64,000 bases of DNA, from positions 62,001 to 126,000 of the forward strand of contig CANQZG010000002.1 of the NCBI GenBank assembly GCA_947628305.1, in the 5' to 3' direction. The translations under genes were made by a program, and so were the position numbers. Shown piece after piece: positions 26,485 to 34,402 of this stretch. This DNA comes from an uncultured Muribaculaceae bacterium. GTDB taxonomy: Bacteria; Bacteroidota; Bacteroidia; Bacteroidales; Muribaculaceae. The number at the start of each line of letters is the position of its first letter. The stretch's first letter is position 1. The notes under the pieces are model-generated. The model was not told the DNA's origin. It saw only the letters and a program-made list of their open reading frames with translations, and ran no database searches.

Positions 26485-27369
26485 TTATTGCATTACAGGT
26501 GTTACGTTAAATCCGGCCTTTTGCAGCAGGTTTATCAGGCCGTTGTTGCCGGGTAGATGTCCGGCACCCACGACAACCATCACCGACGCAGTCGGAAGGA
26601 AGCCTATAAGGAATTGCGCCCATTTGTTGTTGCGCTCGTTCATGAGACGTTGCTGTTCCTCTTCGGTCATGCCGTTGTCGGGGTCAAATATTATTGACGT
26701 TATTTCTCCGAGGTTCTGTGAACGGTAGGCGTTCGCGAGGGCCAATGCCTGTTTCAGGGCCTTGTCCTCGTCCCTTACAGTCTCCATCAGTTCCTCGGCC
26801 TGTTGTGAAATCGGGTTGCCGAACAGTGCCTTGACTTGGTCGCTGACCGATTCAAGGCCGCCGTTCTTTTTGCCGAGAGCCTTGGCGCGTGACTGTATCG
26901 TCAGGTCAATCTGTTTGCTTGGCTCGAAATCGGGGAATATCTTCTTGCTCATCAGTATTGCGAGCTGCGATGTGATTGCGCTTGGCTTCATGGGATAGAG
27001 CATCCTTATGTCGAATTGTGCGCCAATGTATTTGCCCAGAAAAGCCGCGACCGAGTCAAGCTGTATTGGCGTGAGGACTTTGTCAAGGGTGCTGTCGGCA
27101 GGAGCCATGACGGCCTGTTGCATCATTGCAAGGAATTTTGGGGAATTCATATCCTCCATGGCGACCTCGCCGTAAATGGCATCTACCGCCTTGAGTGCGT
27201 CATTGAACCCCGGCACGCTGTCGAGCATCGTCACAGGCGCGATGTGGTGAGTTCCGAAGATGTAGGAATCACGCTCGATTCCGTTACCTGATATTTTCCA
27301 TAGCAGTTGTGCGTTCAGCGACATCGCCGCTGTTAAAGTGATGATTGCTGTGATGAATACCTTTTTCAT
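26485..27369 (-). CDS. TraB/GumN family exported protein
   Basis: 294 residues with a signal peptide (MKKVFITAIITLTAAMSLNAQ). TraB/GumN (Tiki-like) hallmarks: GTHHIAP near the N-terminus, with a metal-type histidine, and VVGAGHLPG near the C-terminus. Animal Tiki relatives are metalloproteases, but bacterial GumN functions are poorly known. The ATG at 27369 is chosen because a strong promoter (27419-27449) lies inside the longer reading frame. It leads the operon with the ABC genes. Confidence 0.85.
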   Translation of the reverse strand: MKKVFITAIITLTAAMSLNAQLLWKISGNGIERDSYIFGTHHIAPVTMLDSVPGFNDALKAVDAIYGEVAMEDMNSPKFLAMMQQAVMAPADSTLDKVLTPIQLDSVAAFLGKYIGAQFDIRMLYPMKPSAITSQLAILMSKKIFPDFEPSKQIDLTIQSRAKALGKKNGGLESVSDQVKALFGNPISQQAEELMETVRDEDKALKQALALANAYRSQNLGEITSIIFDPDNGMTEEEQQRLMNERNNKWAQFLIGFLPTASVMVVVGAGHLPGNNGLINLLQKAGFNVTPVMQ

Positions 27370-27390
27370 ATCATAAATGATTTTACTGGT

Positions 27391-27420
27391 TGTGGTGTTG
27401 TAGATGTCTACAACACCACA
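27391..27420 (-). promoter_or_regulatory. 30-base perfect palindrome over the transcription start (candidate operator)
   Basis: Two 14-base arms around a 2-base centre (TG). Core half-site GTTGTAGA/TCTACAAC. It touches the -7 box (27419-27426) and covers the expected start site. The palindromic GT...AC form fits a GntR-family operator, and the GntR gene lies in the same operon. It could alternatively fold as an mRNA leader hairpin. Confidence 0.6.
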
Positions 27421-27449
27421 AAGGTACAACCAATTTTTAAACCACCAAA
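27419..27449 (-). promoter_or_regulatory. Promoter of the TraB-ABC-GntR operon
   Basis: Reverse strand TTTG (27449-27446), 19 bases, TACCTTTG (27426-27419); ideal spacing. Confidence 0.75.
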
Positions 27450-27453
27450 CTTT

Positions 27454-27482
27454 CCGACAAAATTTTGCAAAAATTTTGTCGG
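27454..27482. other. AT-rich hairpin
   Basis: CCGACAAAAT and ATTTTGTCGG form a 10-bp stem around a 9-base loop, just upstream of the TraB promoter. With the elements at 27504, 27586 and 27619 it forms four palindromes in about 200 bases. The gene-free stretch 27370-27680 holds only these and the promoter. Confidence 0.5.
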
Positions 27483-27503
27483 AATTAGGATTATGTGGGT
27501 AAC

Positions 27504-27554
27504 GGTAGGGACGCTTTTCAAAGCGTCCGGGGCGAATAGCCCGCGTCCCTACGA
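27504..27554. repeat. Variant GTAGGGACGC repeat pair
   Basis: GGTAGGGACGC at the left and GCGTCCCTACGAT at the right are inverted ends of the family, with a shortened and diverged inside (TTTTCAAAGCGTCC and GGGCGAATAGCCC). Confidence 0.65.
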
Positions 27555-27585
27555 TGTTGATTTGATAATTGTATGGAATGGGTAG

Positions 27586-27605
27586 GGTGCGGCCATGGCC
27601 GCACC
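27586..27605. repeat. GCCATGGC-centred palindrome
   Basis: A perfect 20-base palindrome preceded by TAG, matching the layout of the one at 24486-24523 (TAGGGT, GCCATGGC core). Both lie near GTAGGGACGC units. Confidence 0.55.
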
Positions 27606-27618
27606 GCGGAGCGGATAA

Positions 27619-27656
27619 AATAATAGAGGCATACCAATTGGTATGCCTCTATTATT
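27619..27656 (-). terminator. Perfect 38-base palindrome, terminator of the M3 peptidase operon
   Basis: Arms AATAATAGAGGCATACC and GGTATGCCTCTATTATT around AATT. On the reverse strand it lies 24 bases after the peptidase stop and is followed by TTATCC, a weak T-run. A likely intrinsic terminator. Confidence 0.75.
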
Positions 27657-27680
27657 AGGTGTATTAGGTGTTGGGATGAG

Positions 27681-29822
27681 TCAGTCCTTGTTGATTTTGA
27701 GGTCGACGGTGGTTTTGGCGGCGGGTTTGATGCCGTCGCGTTCGAGCAGGGCATCGATTGTGGCGTCCTGTCCGCGGAATCGGCGGTAGAGTTCGGCTGG
27801 ATGTTCCGTTCCGCCCTTTGTCAGGACGTTGTTGAGGAACGCGTCGGCCGATTTTTTGTCAAAGATGCCGTTTTTCTTGAACACCGAGAATGCGTCGGCA
27901 TCGAGTACCTCGGCCCATTTGTAGCTGTAATATCCGGCGGCGTATCCTCCCGAAAAGATGTGGGAGAACTGCGGTGACATCATTGTGCCGGGAACGGGGG
28001 CGAACATGCTAACCGACTTCCCTGCGGCGTTTTCAAATGCCTCGGCATCCTTCACCGGCTCGGTTATTGTGTGCCAAGCCATGTCGGTGAGTCCGAAGTT
28101 GAGTTGGCGCAGACATGCGTAGGCCGACCCAAACCGTGAGGAGGCGATGATTTTGTCGATATACTCTGTCGGGATTGTCTCACCGGTCTGGTAATGGCGG
28201 GCAAATCCGTCAAGGAATTCCTTTTCGGTCATATAGTTCTCGTTGAACTGCGATGGAAGTTCAACGAAGTCGCGGTAGACCGATGTCCCTGACAGTGAGG
28301 TGTATTTAGTGTTGGCGAGCAATCCGTGCAACGCGTGGCCAAATTCATGCAGGAATGTCTCCACCTCGTAAGGTGTCAACAGGGACGGTTTGGTGTCGGT
28401 GGGTTTGGTGAAATTCATCACGATTGACACATGGGGGCGTGAAATCGTCCCATTATCCTCGGTCCATTCCTCTTTGAAACTTGTCATCCAGGCACCGGGT
28501 CGTTTGGTCTCGCGGGGGAAGAAGTCGGTGTAAATCACCCCGATATAATTGCCGTTGGCGTCATTGACATCAAACGCTTTCACGTCCTTGTGGTACACAG
28601 GGATTGCCGGATTTTCGATGAATGTCAGGCCATATAGCTTGGTGGCGAGGCCGAATACACCCTTGATTACGTTGTTCAATTCAAAGTATGGACGCAATTC
28701 CTCCTCGTTGTAGCTGTATTTGGCATTCTTCAGCTTATTGGAATAGTAGCTGTAATCCCACGGGTTCAATGTCTCGATTTTACGGTTCTCGATTTTGGAG
28801 GCGTAATCGGTCAGTTCCTTGAACTCGGTGATTTGTGCGGGACGGTAAGCGTCACGCAATTGATTGAGCAGTCGATAGACGTTGTCGGCTCTCTCGGCCA
28901 TGGTGTTTTCGAGCGCATAGTCGGCGTAGGTCTTGTGGCCGAGTAGATTGGCTATTTTCAACCGGGTCTCGGCTATTTCTTTCATCACGCCAATGTTGGA
29001 ATACTCGCCTTTGGTGTTGCGGGAATTGTAGAGTCTCCACATCTTTTCACGCAGGTCGGGACGGTCGCTGTATTTCAGGAACGCGATATAGGTGGGTTGG
29101 GCGAGTGTGAAAAGGTATTCCCCTTCACGACCTTTTTCCTTGGCGGCGAGGGCGGCAGCCTCGACCGCGCTTTCGGGGAGTCCGCCGAGGTCTTTAGCGG
29201 TCAGCCATACTTCGTAGGTGTTCAACTCTTTAAGCACGTTTTGACCGAATTTTGTTGTCAGTTCGCTTAGGCGTGCGTTCAGTTTGCGATAGGTCTCACG
29301 GTCGTCCCCTTGGAGTAATGCGCCGTTGCGGGCGAATGAGTCGTAGGTGCGTTTGAGTAGTGTCTTGTCCTCAGCGTCAAGATTGTATAGGTCGCGGTGG
29401 TCATATACATATTTTATTTTATCCCAGAGACGCGTGTTGAGTGAAATCGATGTCTCATAGTCGCTCAATTTTGGGGTTAGTTTCAACGACAGTTCCATCA
29501 TCTCGTCATTGCCGTCGGCCGACAGCAGGTTGAAGAACACGTTGAGCACACGGTTGAGGTCTTTGCCGGCGTGGTCGAGTGCGACAATCGTGTTTTCAAA
29601 GTCGGGGGTCGCACGGTTGTTGCATATCGCCTCGACTTCGGCGAGACCGAGTTCTATGCCACGGTCTACGGCTTCCTCATAGTGGGAGTTATTTATTAGG
29701 TTGAACGGCACCGTCTCATGTACGGTATCGTATGGCTTGAAAAACGGGTTGTCGTTACCCGCAGCGTTTGCCTGTGTCATAATCGTAAGTGATGTTGCTA
29801 AAGCAAGTGTGATTTTACGCAT
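27681..29822 (-). CDS. dcp: M3 family peptidyl-dipeptidase (Dcp-like)
   Basis: 713 residues with a signal peptide (MRKITLALATSLTIMTQANAA), so it acts in the periplasm. The zinc motif HEFGH lies in FLHEFGHALHGLLA about two-thirds along, and the downstream conserved FVELPSQFNENYM segment matches Dcp. It removes C-terminal dipeptides from short peptides. The ATG at 29822 fits the signal peptide; a longer frame upstream reads into the TPR gene. It lies 10 bases after the TPR gene, so they form one operon. Confidence 0.92.
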   Translation of the reverse strand: MRKITLALATSLTIMTQANAAGNDNPFFKPYDTVHETVPFNLINNSHYEEAVDRGIELGLAEVEAICNNRATPDFENTIVALDHAGKDLNRVLNVFFNLLSADGNDEMMELSLKLTPKLSDYETSISLNTRLWDKIKYVYDHRDLYNLDAEDKTLLKRTYDSFARNGALLQGDDRETYRKLNARLSELTTKFGQNVLKELNTYEVWLTAKDLGGLPESAVEAAALAAKEKGREGEYLFTLAQPTYIAFLKYSDRPDLREKMWRLYNSRNTKGEYSNIGVMKEIAETRLKIANLLGHKTYADYALENTMAERADNVYRLLNQLRDAYRPAQITEFKELTDYASKIENRKIETLNPWDYSYYSNKLKNAKYSYNEEELRPYFELNNVIKGVFGLATKLYGLTFIENPAIPVYHKDVKAFDVNDANGNYIGVIYTDFFPRETKRPGAWMTSFKEEWTEDNGTISRPHVSIVMNFTKPTDTKPSLLTPYEVETFLHEFGHALHGLLANTKYTSLSGTSVYRDFVELPSQFNENYMTEKEFLDGFARHYQTGETIPTEYIDKIIASSRFGSAYACLRQLNFGLTDMAWHTITEPVKDAEAFENAAGKSVSMFAPVPGTMMSPQFSHIFSGGYAAGYYSYKWAEVLDADAFSVFKKNGIFDKKSADAFLNNVLTKGGTEHPAELYRRFRGQDATIDALLERDGIKPAAKTTVDLKINKD

Positions 29823-29832
29823 GTTTATATGA

Positions 29833-32058
29833 TTATATGATTGTTTTGTTGTCGGTTGAGACCGAGGCTGCGATTGCGCTGTCCATGACAATGGATATCA
29901 TGAACGGGTCCGCTCCGGCGCGTTCAAGGGTAGGGCGGTCATCGGTGAATTCCTCGGTGAAACGGTCGATGTGGTTGTCACCGGCATGGATGGACTCGGT
30001 GTATCGGCTGACGGCCTCCCGATAGTTGCCCTGTACAAGTTCAAGATGTCCTGCGTTCAGAAAATCGGTTGCATCGGGTTTGTCGGCAAGTATGCGGCTG
30101 TAATAGTCGCGACTGCGGTTGTAGTCGCCCGAGAGCAGCGCACACCAGGCGATGGGGCGCATTGCACGCATCGGGTTTTCGTCAAGGAATTCCACCTTGA
30201 AATATTGTTTCAACGCCTCGTCATATCGTCCGAGCTCAAGCAGACAATGGCCCATGGCAAGTGCGATTGAGAGGTCGTCGGGACGTTTTGCAGCCACCCG
30301 CTCATAATATCCAAGGGCCTTGGCGGGTTGGTCAAGGGCGCGGTGGCAATTGGCGATACGGCGGAGTGTCCAAAGACTCTCGGCATTCAGCAGTTCGCTC
30401 TGTTCGTAATATTTCAAAGCGTTCGCGATGTCGTTCTGTTGTTGATAGCACAACCCGATTTTTTGGAACAGCTGGGCCGAGGGAGGCAACATTGATGATA
30501 GTTCCTCCAAAACATCGAGAGCGTCGGCAAAATAACGGCGTTTCAGGAAAAATTCGCCCACAAGTGTCATAGTGTCCACATCTCTCAAGGTCTCACGCAG
30601 GAAGTCGACCTGAAAAAGGTTTAGCGATGTGGCGAACGGGTCGGAAAATTCCCCTTTGCGACGGAAAAGCCTGAAGAAACGATAGAGCCCCTGGACATAT
30701 TTGTTGACGAAGTTCTCGCGTTTCTTCTTTTCCGGGACAAGCTCGGTCGAACGCAGTTCTGCCATATTGAGGTTTTGCATCTTGAACTGTTCCAGCATCA
30801 TGCCGCGCTGTGCCGCAGGGATGCGGGCGAGGGAGAGTGCCATGGAATATTTGTCGCCGTCACACAGGAATGGCGCGGCTTTCAATACCTCAAGGAACGG
30901 CGCATGGTCTTCGCTCCCATCGGTGAGGAAAATGTGATGTTCCGGGTCAAAAGGTAGAAACCAGTTGGCAATGTCATTGAAGAACGGGAACGATTTCAGC
31001 GATGAGAATGTGCTCATCATCACGTCACCGCCATCCTCCTGGAGTTCCGACATCTCTTTCAGTTTATCCTGAAGCCCTGATTTGGAAAAAAGTTCCTCCC
31101 ATTCAGGGTTCTCCATCAGTTCCTCGGGGCGCATGTCGGCGTTCATGTCGCGCATTTTCTTTTTTATGTCAGGACGCAGTTTTAGCATCTCGGGAATCAC
31201 CTCCTCGGTCATTTTGCGGCTGATGCGTTCGGTGTCGCGGGCACGCAGGAACTGTAGGTACACGTTCACTACGTCCTCATGCCACATCGGGGAGTCGGGT
31301 AGCAATGCCAGTCGTTGGCGTAGGCTTTTCCCGACAGGTCGTTGGCGGTGAACCCAAAGGCCGAGAAGAAGGCCGGTCAGGGCCGATAGGCGTATCTCCT
31401 CCGATGTATCGGTCAAGGTGTATAGTTCGGCAAGAAGTGCCATACGCCTGTCGTCATAATATTCAAGTGCGCCTAATGTCAATGCCGATACAAGCTGTAG
31501 GCTGAATCCATCGGGATAATTTGTGTTGGTTATCATTGAGCCTATGCGTTCGCATGCCGAGGCCGATAACGGGAATGACACCCACACCCGGTTGAATATC
31601 TTCTTGGCGAGTTCGTCACGTTCCTTTAACAACTCAATGTATTCTTTTCCCGCGCCCTGCATCAGTGCCGAGGTGATTTTCCCTGACAATTGACTGTAGT
31701 CATCGTCAAGGGAGTCGAAGGTGCATGGTTGAAGACGCTGGACGCGCAGTGTGCCGAAATAGAGCGATGAAGTCTCCGAGGCGAGGCTGTTGCGAAGCAG
31801 CGAGTCGGTTAGCTGGAGCACGTCATTGGCTATGTCGTCATAGAAATTGACGCGTTGTGGGTCGACGCGACCGTCGAGGGCGTTGTCGGCCATCAGCCGG
31901 TAGTTCGTCGAAAGTTGTCTCAACGAGTCATGGACGCGTGACGGAGCCTGACAGTCTATTGCGAGGCTTTCGAGCGTGGAGAATGCGCTGCCGAGCCGTT
32001 TGTCGGCGATGAGGGCTTCTATCGTCTTTTTCCGGCTCTTTATATATTGGATATTCAT
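29833..32058 (-). CDS. Cytoplasmic TPR-repeat protein
   Basis: 741 residues without a signal peptide. The first 450 residues are mostly helical with no motif I recognise. The C-terminal third holds about five TPRs (AQLFQKIGLCYQQQNDIANALKYYEQ, LWTLRRIANCHRALDQPAKALGYYERV, LSIALAMGHCLLELGRYDEALKQY, ATDFLNAGHLELVQGNYREAVSRY). Probably a protein-interaction scaffold. It is divergent from tgt and both genes have a -7 box ending 4 bases before the ATG. The M3 peptidase follows. Confidence 0.82.
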   Translation of the reverse strand: MNIQYIKSRKKTIEALIADKRLGSAFSTLESLAIDCQAPSRVHDSLRQLSTNYRLMADNALDGRVDPQRVNFYDDIANDVLQLTDSLLRNSLASETSSLYFGTLRVQRLQPCTFDSLDDDYSQLSGKITSALMQGAGKEYIELLKERDELAKKIFNRVWVSFPLSASACERIGSMITNTNYPDGFSLQLVSALTLGALEYYDDRRMALLAELYTLTDTSEEIRLSALTGLLLGLWVHRQRPVGKSLRQRLALLPDSPMWHEDVVNVYLQFLRARDTERISRKMTEEVIPEMLKLRPDIKKKMRDMNADMRPEELMENPEWEELFSKSGLQDKLKEMSELQEDGGDVMMSTFSSLKSFPFFNDIANWFLPFDPEHHIFLTDGSEDHAPFLEVLKAAPFLCDGDKYSMALSLARIPAAQRGMMLEQFKMQNLNMAELRSTELVPEKKKRENFVNKYVQGLYRFFRLFRRKGEFSDPFATSLNLFQVDFLRETLRDVDTMTLVGEFFLKRRYFADALDVLEELSSMLPPSAQLFQKIGLCYQQQNDIANALKYYEQSELLNAESLWTLRRIANCHRALDQPAKALGYYERVAAKRPDDLSIALAMGHCLLELGRYDEALKQYFKVEFLDENPMRAMRPIAWCALLSGDYNRSRDYYSRILADKPDATDFLNAGHLELVQGNYREAVSRYTESIHAGDNHIDRFTEEFTDDRPTLERAGADPFMISIVMDSAIAASVSTDNKTII

Positions 32059-32062
32059 GGGG

Positions 32063-32096
32063 CAAATTTACATATTATAGGGGCAATAGAAGCAAA
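32063..32096 (-). promoter_or_regulatory. Promoter of the TPR-M3 peptidase operon, 4 bases from the ATG
   Basis: Reverse strand TTTG (32096-32093), 22 bases, TAAATTTG (32070-32063), then CCCC and ATG. A leaderless mRNA is predicted. Confidence 0.7.
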
Positions 32097-32124
32097 TACT
32101 ATGCCAATTATTCACAAAAATGCG

Positions 32125-32132
32125 TAATTTTG
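32125..32132 (+). promoter_or_regulatory. -7 box of tgt, 4 bases from the ATG
   Basis: TAATTTTG, then CAAC and ATG. A leaderless mRNA is predicted. No clear -33 element. Confidence 0.6.
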
Positions 32133-32136
32133 CAAC

Positions 32137-33267
32137 ATGGATTTTGAATTGCAAGCCACTGCGCCGGGTTCAGCCGCGCGTGCCGGATTAATCACGACTG
32201 ACCATGGTACAATCGAGACCCCTATTTTTATGCCAGTGGGCACTCTCGGGAGTGTCAAGGGTGTGCATCAGCATGAATTGCGCGATGACGTAAAGGCGCA
32301 GATAATCCTCGGGAACACCTATCATCTGTATCTGCGTCCCGGGATTGAGATTCTTGAGCGTGCAGGTGGCTTGCACAGGTTTAATGGATGGGAACGCCCA
32401 ATCCTGACCGACAGTGGAGGCTTTCAGGTCTTCTCTCTGTCGGGGAACCGAAAACTGACCGAGGAGGGGGCGCATTTCCGTTCCCACATCGATGGTTCGC
32501 GTCATCTGTTCACTCCCGAGGGTGTGGTAGATATAGAACGTTCGATAGGCGCCGATATCATGATGGCCCTTGACGAATGCCCTCCGGGGACATCCGATTA
32601 TGATTATGCCCGCAAATCGCTCGGCCTGACCCACCGTTGGCTCGCCCGTGGATGGAAACGATACAAGGAGACCGAGGGCCGCTACGGATATACCCAGGCC
32701 TATTTCCCGATAGTGCAGGGATGCACCTATAAGGACCTGCGTACCGAGTCGGCAAAGTATGTGGCCGATTTCGGGGCTGACGGCAATGCCATCGGAGGCC
32801 TTGCCGTCGGGGAACCGGCCGAGGTCATGTATGACATGATTGAGGTCGTCAATGACATTCTGCCCAAGGACAAACCCCGGTACCTGATGGGGGTGGGCAC
32901 TCCCGCCAATATACTTGAGGCTATTGACCGTGGGGTTGACATGATGGATTGTGTCATGCCCACCCGTAATGGCCGTAACGGGATGCTTTTCACGTCGGAG
33001 GGTATCATGAACATGCGAAACAAGAAATGGGCCGATGATTTCTCTCCCATTCAGGAGGATGGGCCGAGTTATGTCGACAGGGTGTATTCACGGGCCTATC
33101 TGCGGCATCTTTTCATCAGTCAGGAACTGCTCGCCATGCAGATTGCATCCATTCACAACCTCGCGTTCTATCTCTGGCTCGTCGGCGAGGCACGCCGTCA
33201 CATAATGGCAGGGGATTTCGATGTGTGGAAACCTGTGATGCTTGAACGTGTAACCCGACGCCTGTGA
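32137..33267 (+). CDS. tgt: tRNA-guanine transglycosylase, zinc cysteines absent
   Basis: 376 residues. Exchanges guanine-34 for preQ1 in tRNAs with GUN anticodons (queuosine pathway). Asp92 in TDSGGFQVFSL, GGLAVGEPAEVMYDM, GVGTPANILEAIDRGVDMMDC and MPTRNGRNG match the active site. The usual zinc triad C-x-C-x2-C is replaced: the aligned residues are Gly309, Ser311 and Asp314 (SYVDRVYSRAYLRHLF region), while His340 (SIHNLAF) is kept at the normal distance of 26. This may be a lineage trait. It is followed 4 bases later by the LptF/LptG-like permease. Confidence 0.93.
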   Translation: MDFELQATAPGSAARAGLITTDHGTIETPIFMPVGTLGSVKGVHQHELRDDVKAQIILGNTYHLYLRPGIEILERAGGLHRFNGWERPILTDSGGFQVFSLSGNRKLTEEGAHFRSHIDGSRHLFTPEGVVDIERSIGADIMMALDECPPGTSDYDYARKSLGLTHRWLARGWKRYKETEGRYGYTQAYFPIVQGCTYKDLRTESAKYVADFGADGNAIGGLAVGEPAEVMYDMIEVVNDILPKDKPRYLMGVGTPANILEAIDRGVDMMDCVMPTRNGRNGMLFTSEGIMNMRNKKWADDFSPIQEDGPSYVDRVYSRAYLRHLFISQELLAMQIASIHNLAFYLWLVGEARRHIMAGDFDVWKPVMLERVTRRL

Positions 33268-33271
33268 CATC

Positions 33272-34351
33272 ATGAAGCCAATCAAGATTTTAGACCGATA
33301 CATAATAGGTAAGTTCCTCGGCACTTACATCTTCGCGATTATATTGATACTCGCGATTACAATCATGTTTGATGTCAACGAGAAACTTGACGCATTCCTC
33401 AAGGCTCCGCTAAAGGCCACGGTGTTTGACTATTTCCTGAACTTCCTGCCTTATTTCGCCAATCAGTTCAGTCCGCTGTTCACATTCATCGCCGTCATAT
33501 TCTTTACCTCCAAGCTGGCCGACAATTCCGAAATCATCGCCATGCTTTCAACCGGCATGAGTTACCGCCGCTTCATGCGTCCCTATCTGATTTCGGCGAC
33601 TATCATTGCGGCGGCCACGTACCTTCTGAGCGCATACATCATCCCTCCGGCCAATGTCGAGCGAATAGACTATACAAACACATACGTGAAGAACAAGCGT
33701 GTCGATTATGGCTCCAATATCCAGTTACAGGTGGCCAAAGGGGAAATCGCCTATATGAGCCGGTATGACAACACCTCCAAGATGGGTTACAAGTTCTCTC
33801 TCGAGACGTTCAAGAACAAAAAATTGATTTCGCGTCTGACGGCGCAGACAATCAAGTGGGATACGCTCTACCGCTGGCAGGTGCGTGATTACATGATACG
33901 TGATTTCAAGGGTAACCGTGAGACAATCCGCCGTGGTGTGCGTCTGGACACCATTATCCCGATAGAACCGCGCGACTTCCTTATCTCCAAGAATGACCAT
34001 GAGATGATGACATCACCTGCGTTGCGCGAATACATTTCACGGCAGAAAGAGCGTGGTGTGGCTAATATCAAGGCGTTTGAAATCGAGAACGAACGGCGTT
34101 ATGCCATGACGGCCGCCGCTTTCATCCTGACAATCATCGGTATGTCGCTGTCGTCGCGGAAGGTAAAGGGAGGCATGGGTATTAACATCGGCATAGGCCT
34201 CGTGCTTTCGTTCAGTTACATCCTGTTCATGACTGTGACATCGGCATTCGCCGTTTCGGATTACACGTCGCCTATGGTTGCGATGTGGATTCCAAACATG
34301 CTTTACGCGATTATTGCCGTGATTCTTTATCGCAAGGCATCGAAAGGCTAA
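33272..34351 (+). CDS. LptF/LptG-family permease
   Basis: 359 residues, inner-membrane subunit of the lipopolysaccharide export ABC complex. N-terminal membrane segments (IIGKFLGTYIFAIILILAITIMFDV, FLPYFANQFSPLFTFIAVIFFTSKL, FMRPYLISATIIAAATYLLSAYII), a periplasmic beta-jellyroll-like region (about 130-240), then C-terminal segments (RRYAMTAAAFILTIIGMSL, GINIGIGLVLSFSYILFMTVTSAF, MWIPNMLYAIIAVILY). It cannot be split into LptF or LptG from sequence alone. tgt and this gene commonly sit together in Bacteroidetes. Confidence 0.88.
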   Translation: MKPIKILDRYIIGKFLGTYIFAIILILAITIMFDVNEKLDAFLKAPLKATVFDYFLNFLPYFANQFSPLFTFIAVIFFTSKLADNSEIIAMLSTGMSYRRFMRPYLISATIIAAATYLLSAYIIPPANVERIDYTNTYVKNKRVDYGSNIQLQVAKGEIAYMSRYDNTSKMGYKFSLETFKNKKLISRLTAQTIKWDTLYRWQVRDYMIRDFKGNRETIRRGVRLDTIIPIEPRDFLISKNDHEMMTSPALREYISRQKERGVANIKAFEIENERRYAMTAAAFILTIIGMSLSSRKVKGGMGINIGIGLVLSFSYILFMTVTSAFAVSDYTSPMVAMWIPNMLYAIIAVILYRKASKG

Positions 34352-34402
34352 GGCTATCTCCGAAAATAGTGATTTTTTTATCATCTTAAAAAATTTAATG
34401 GT

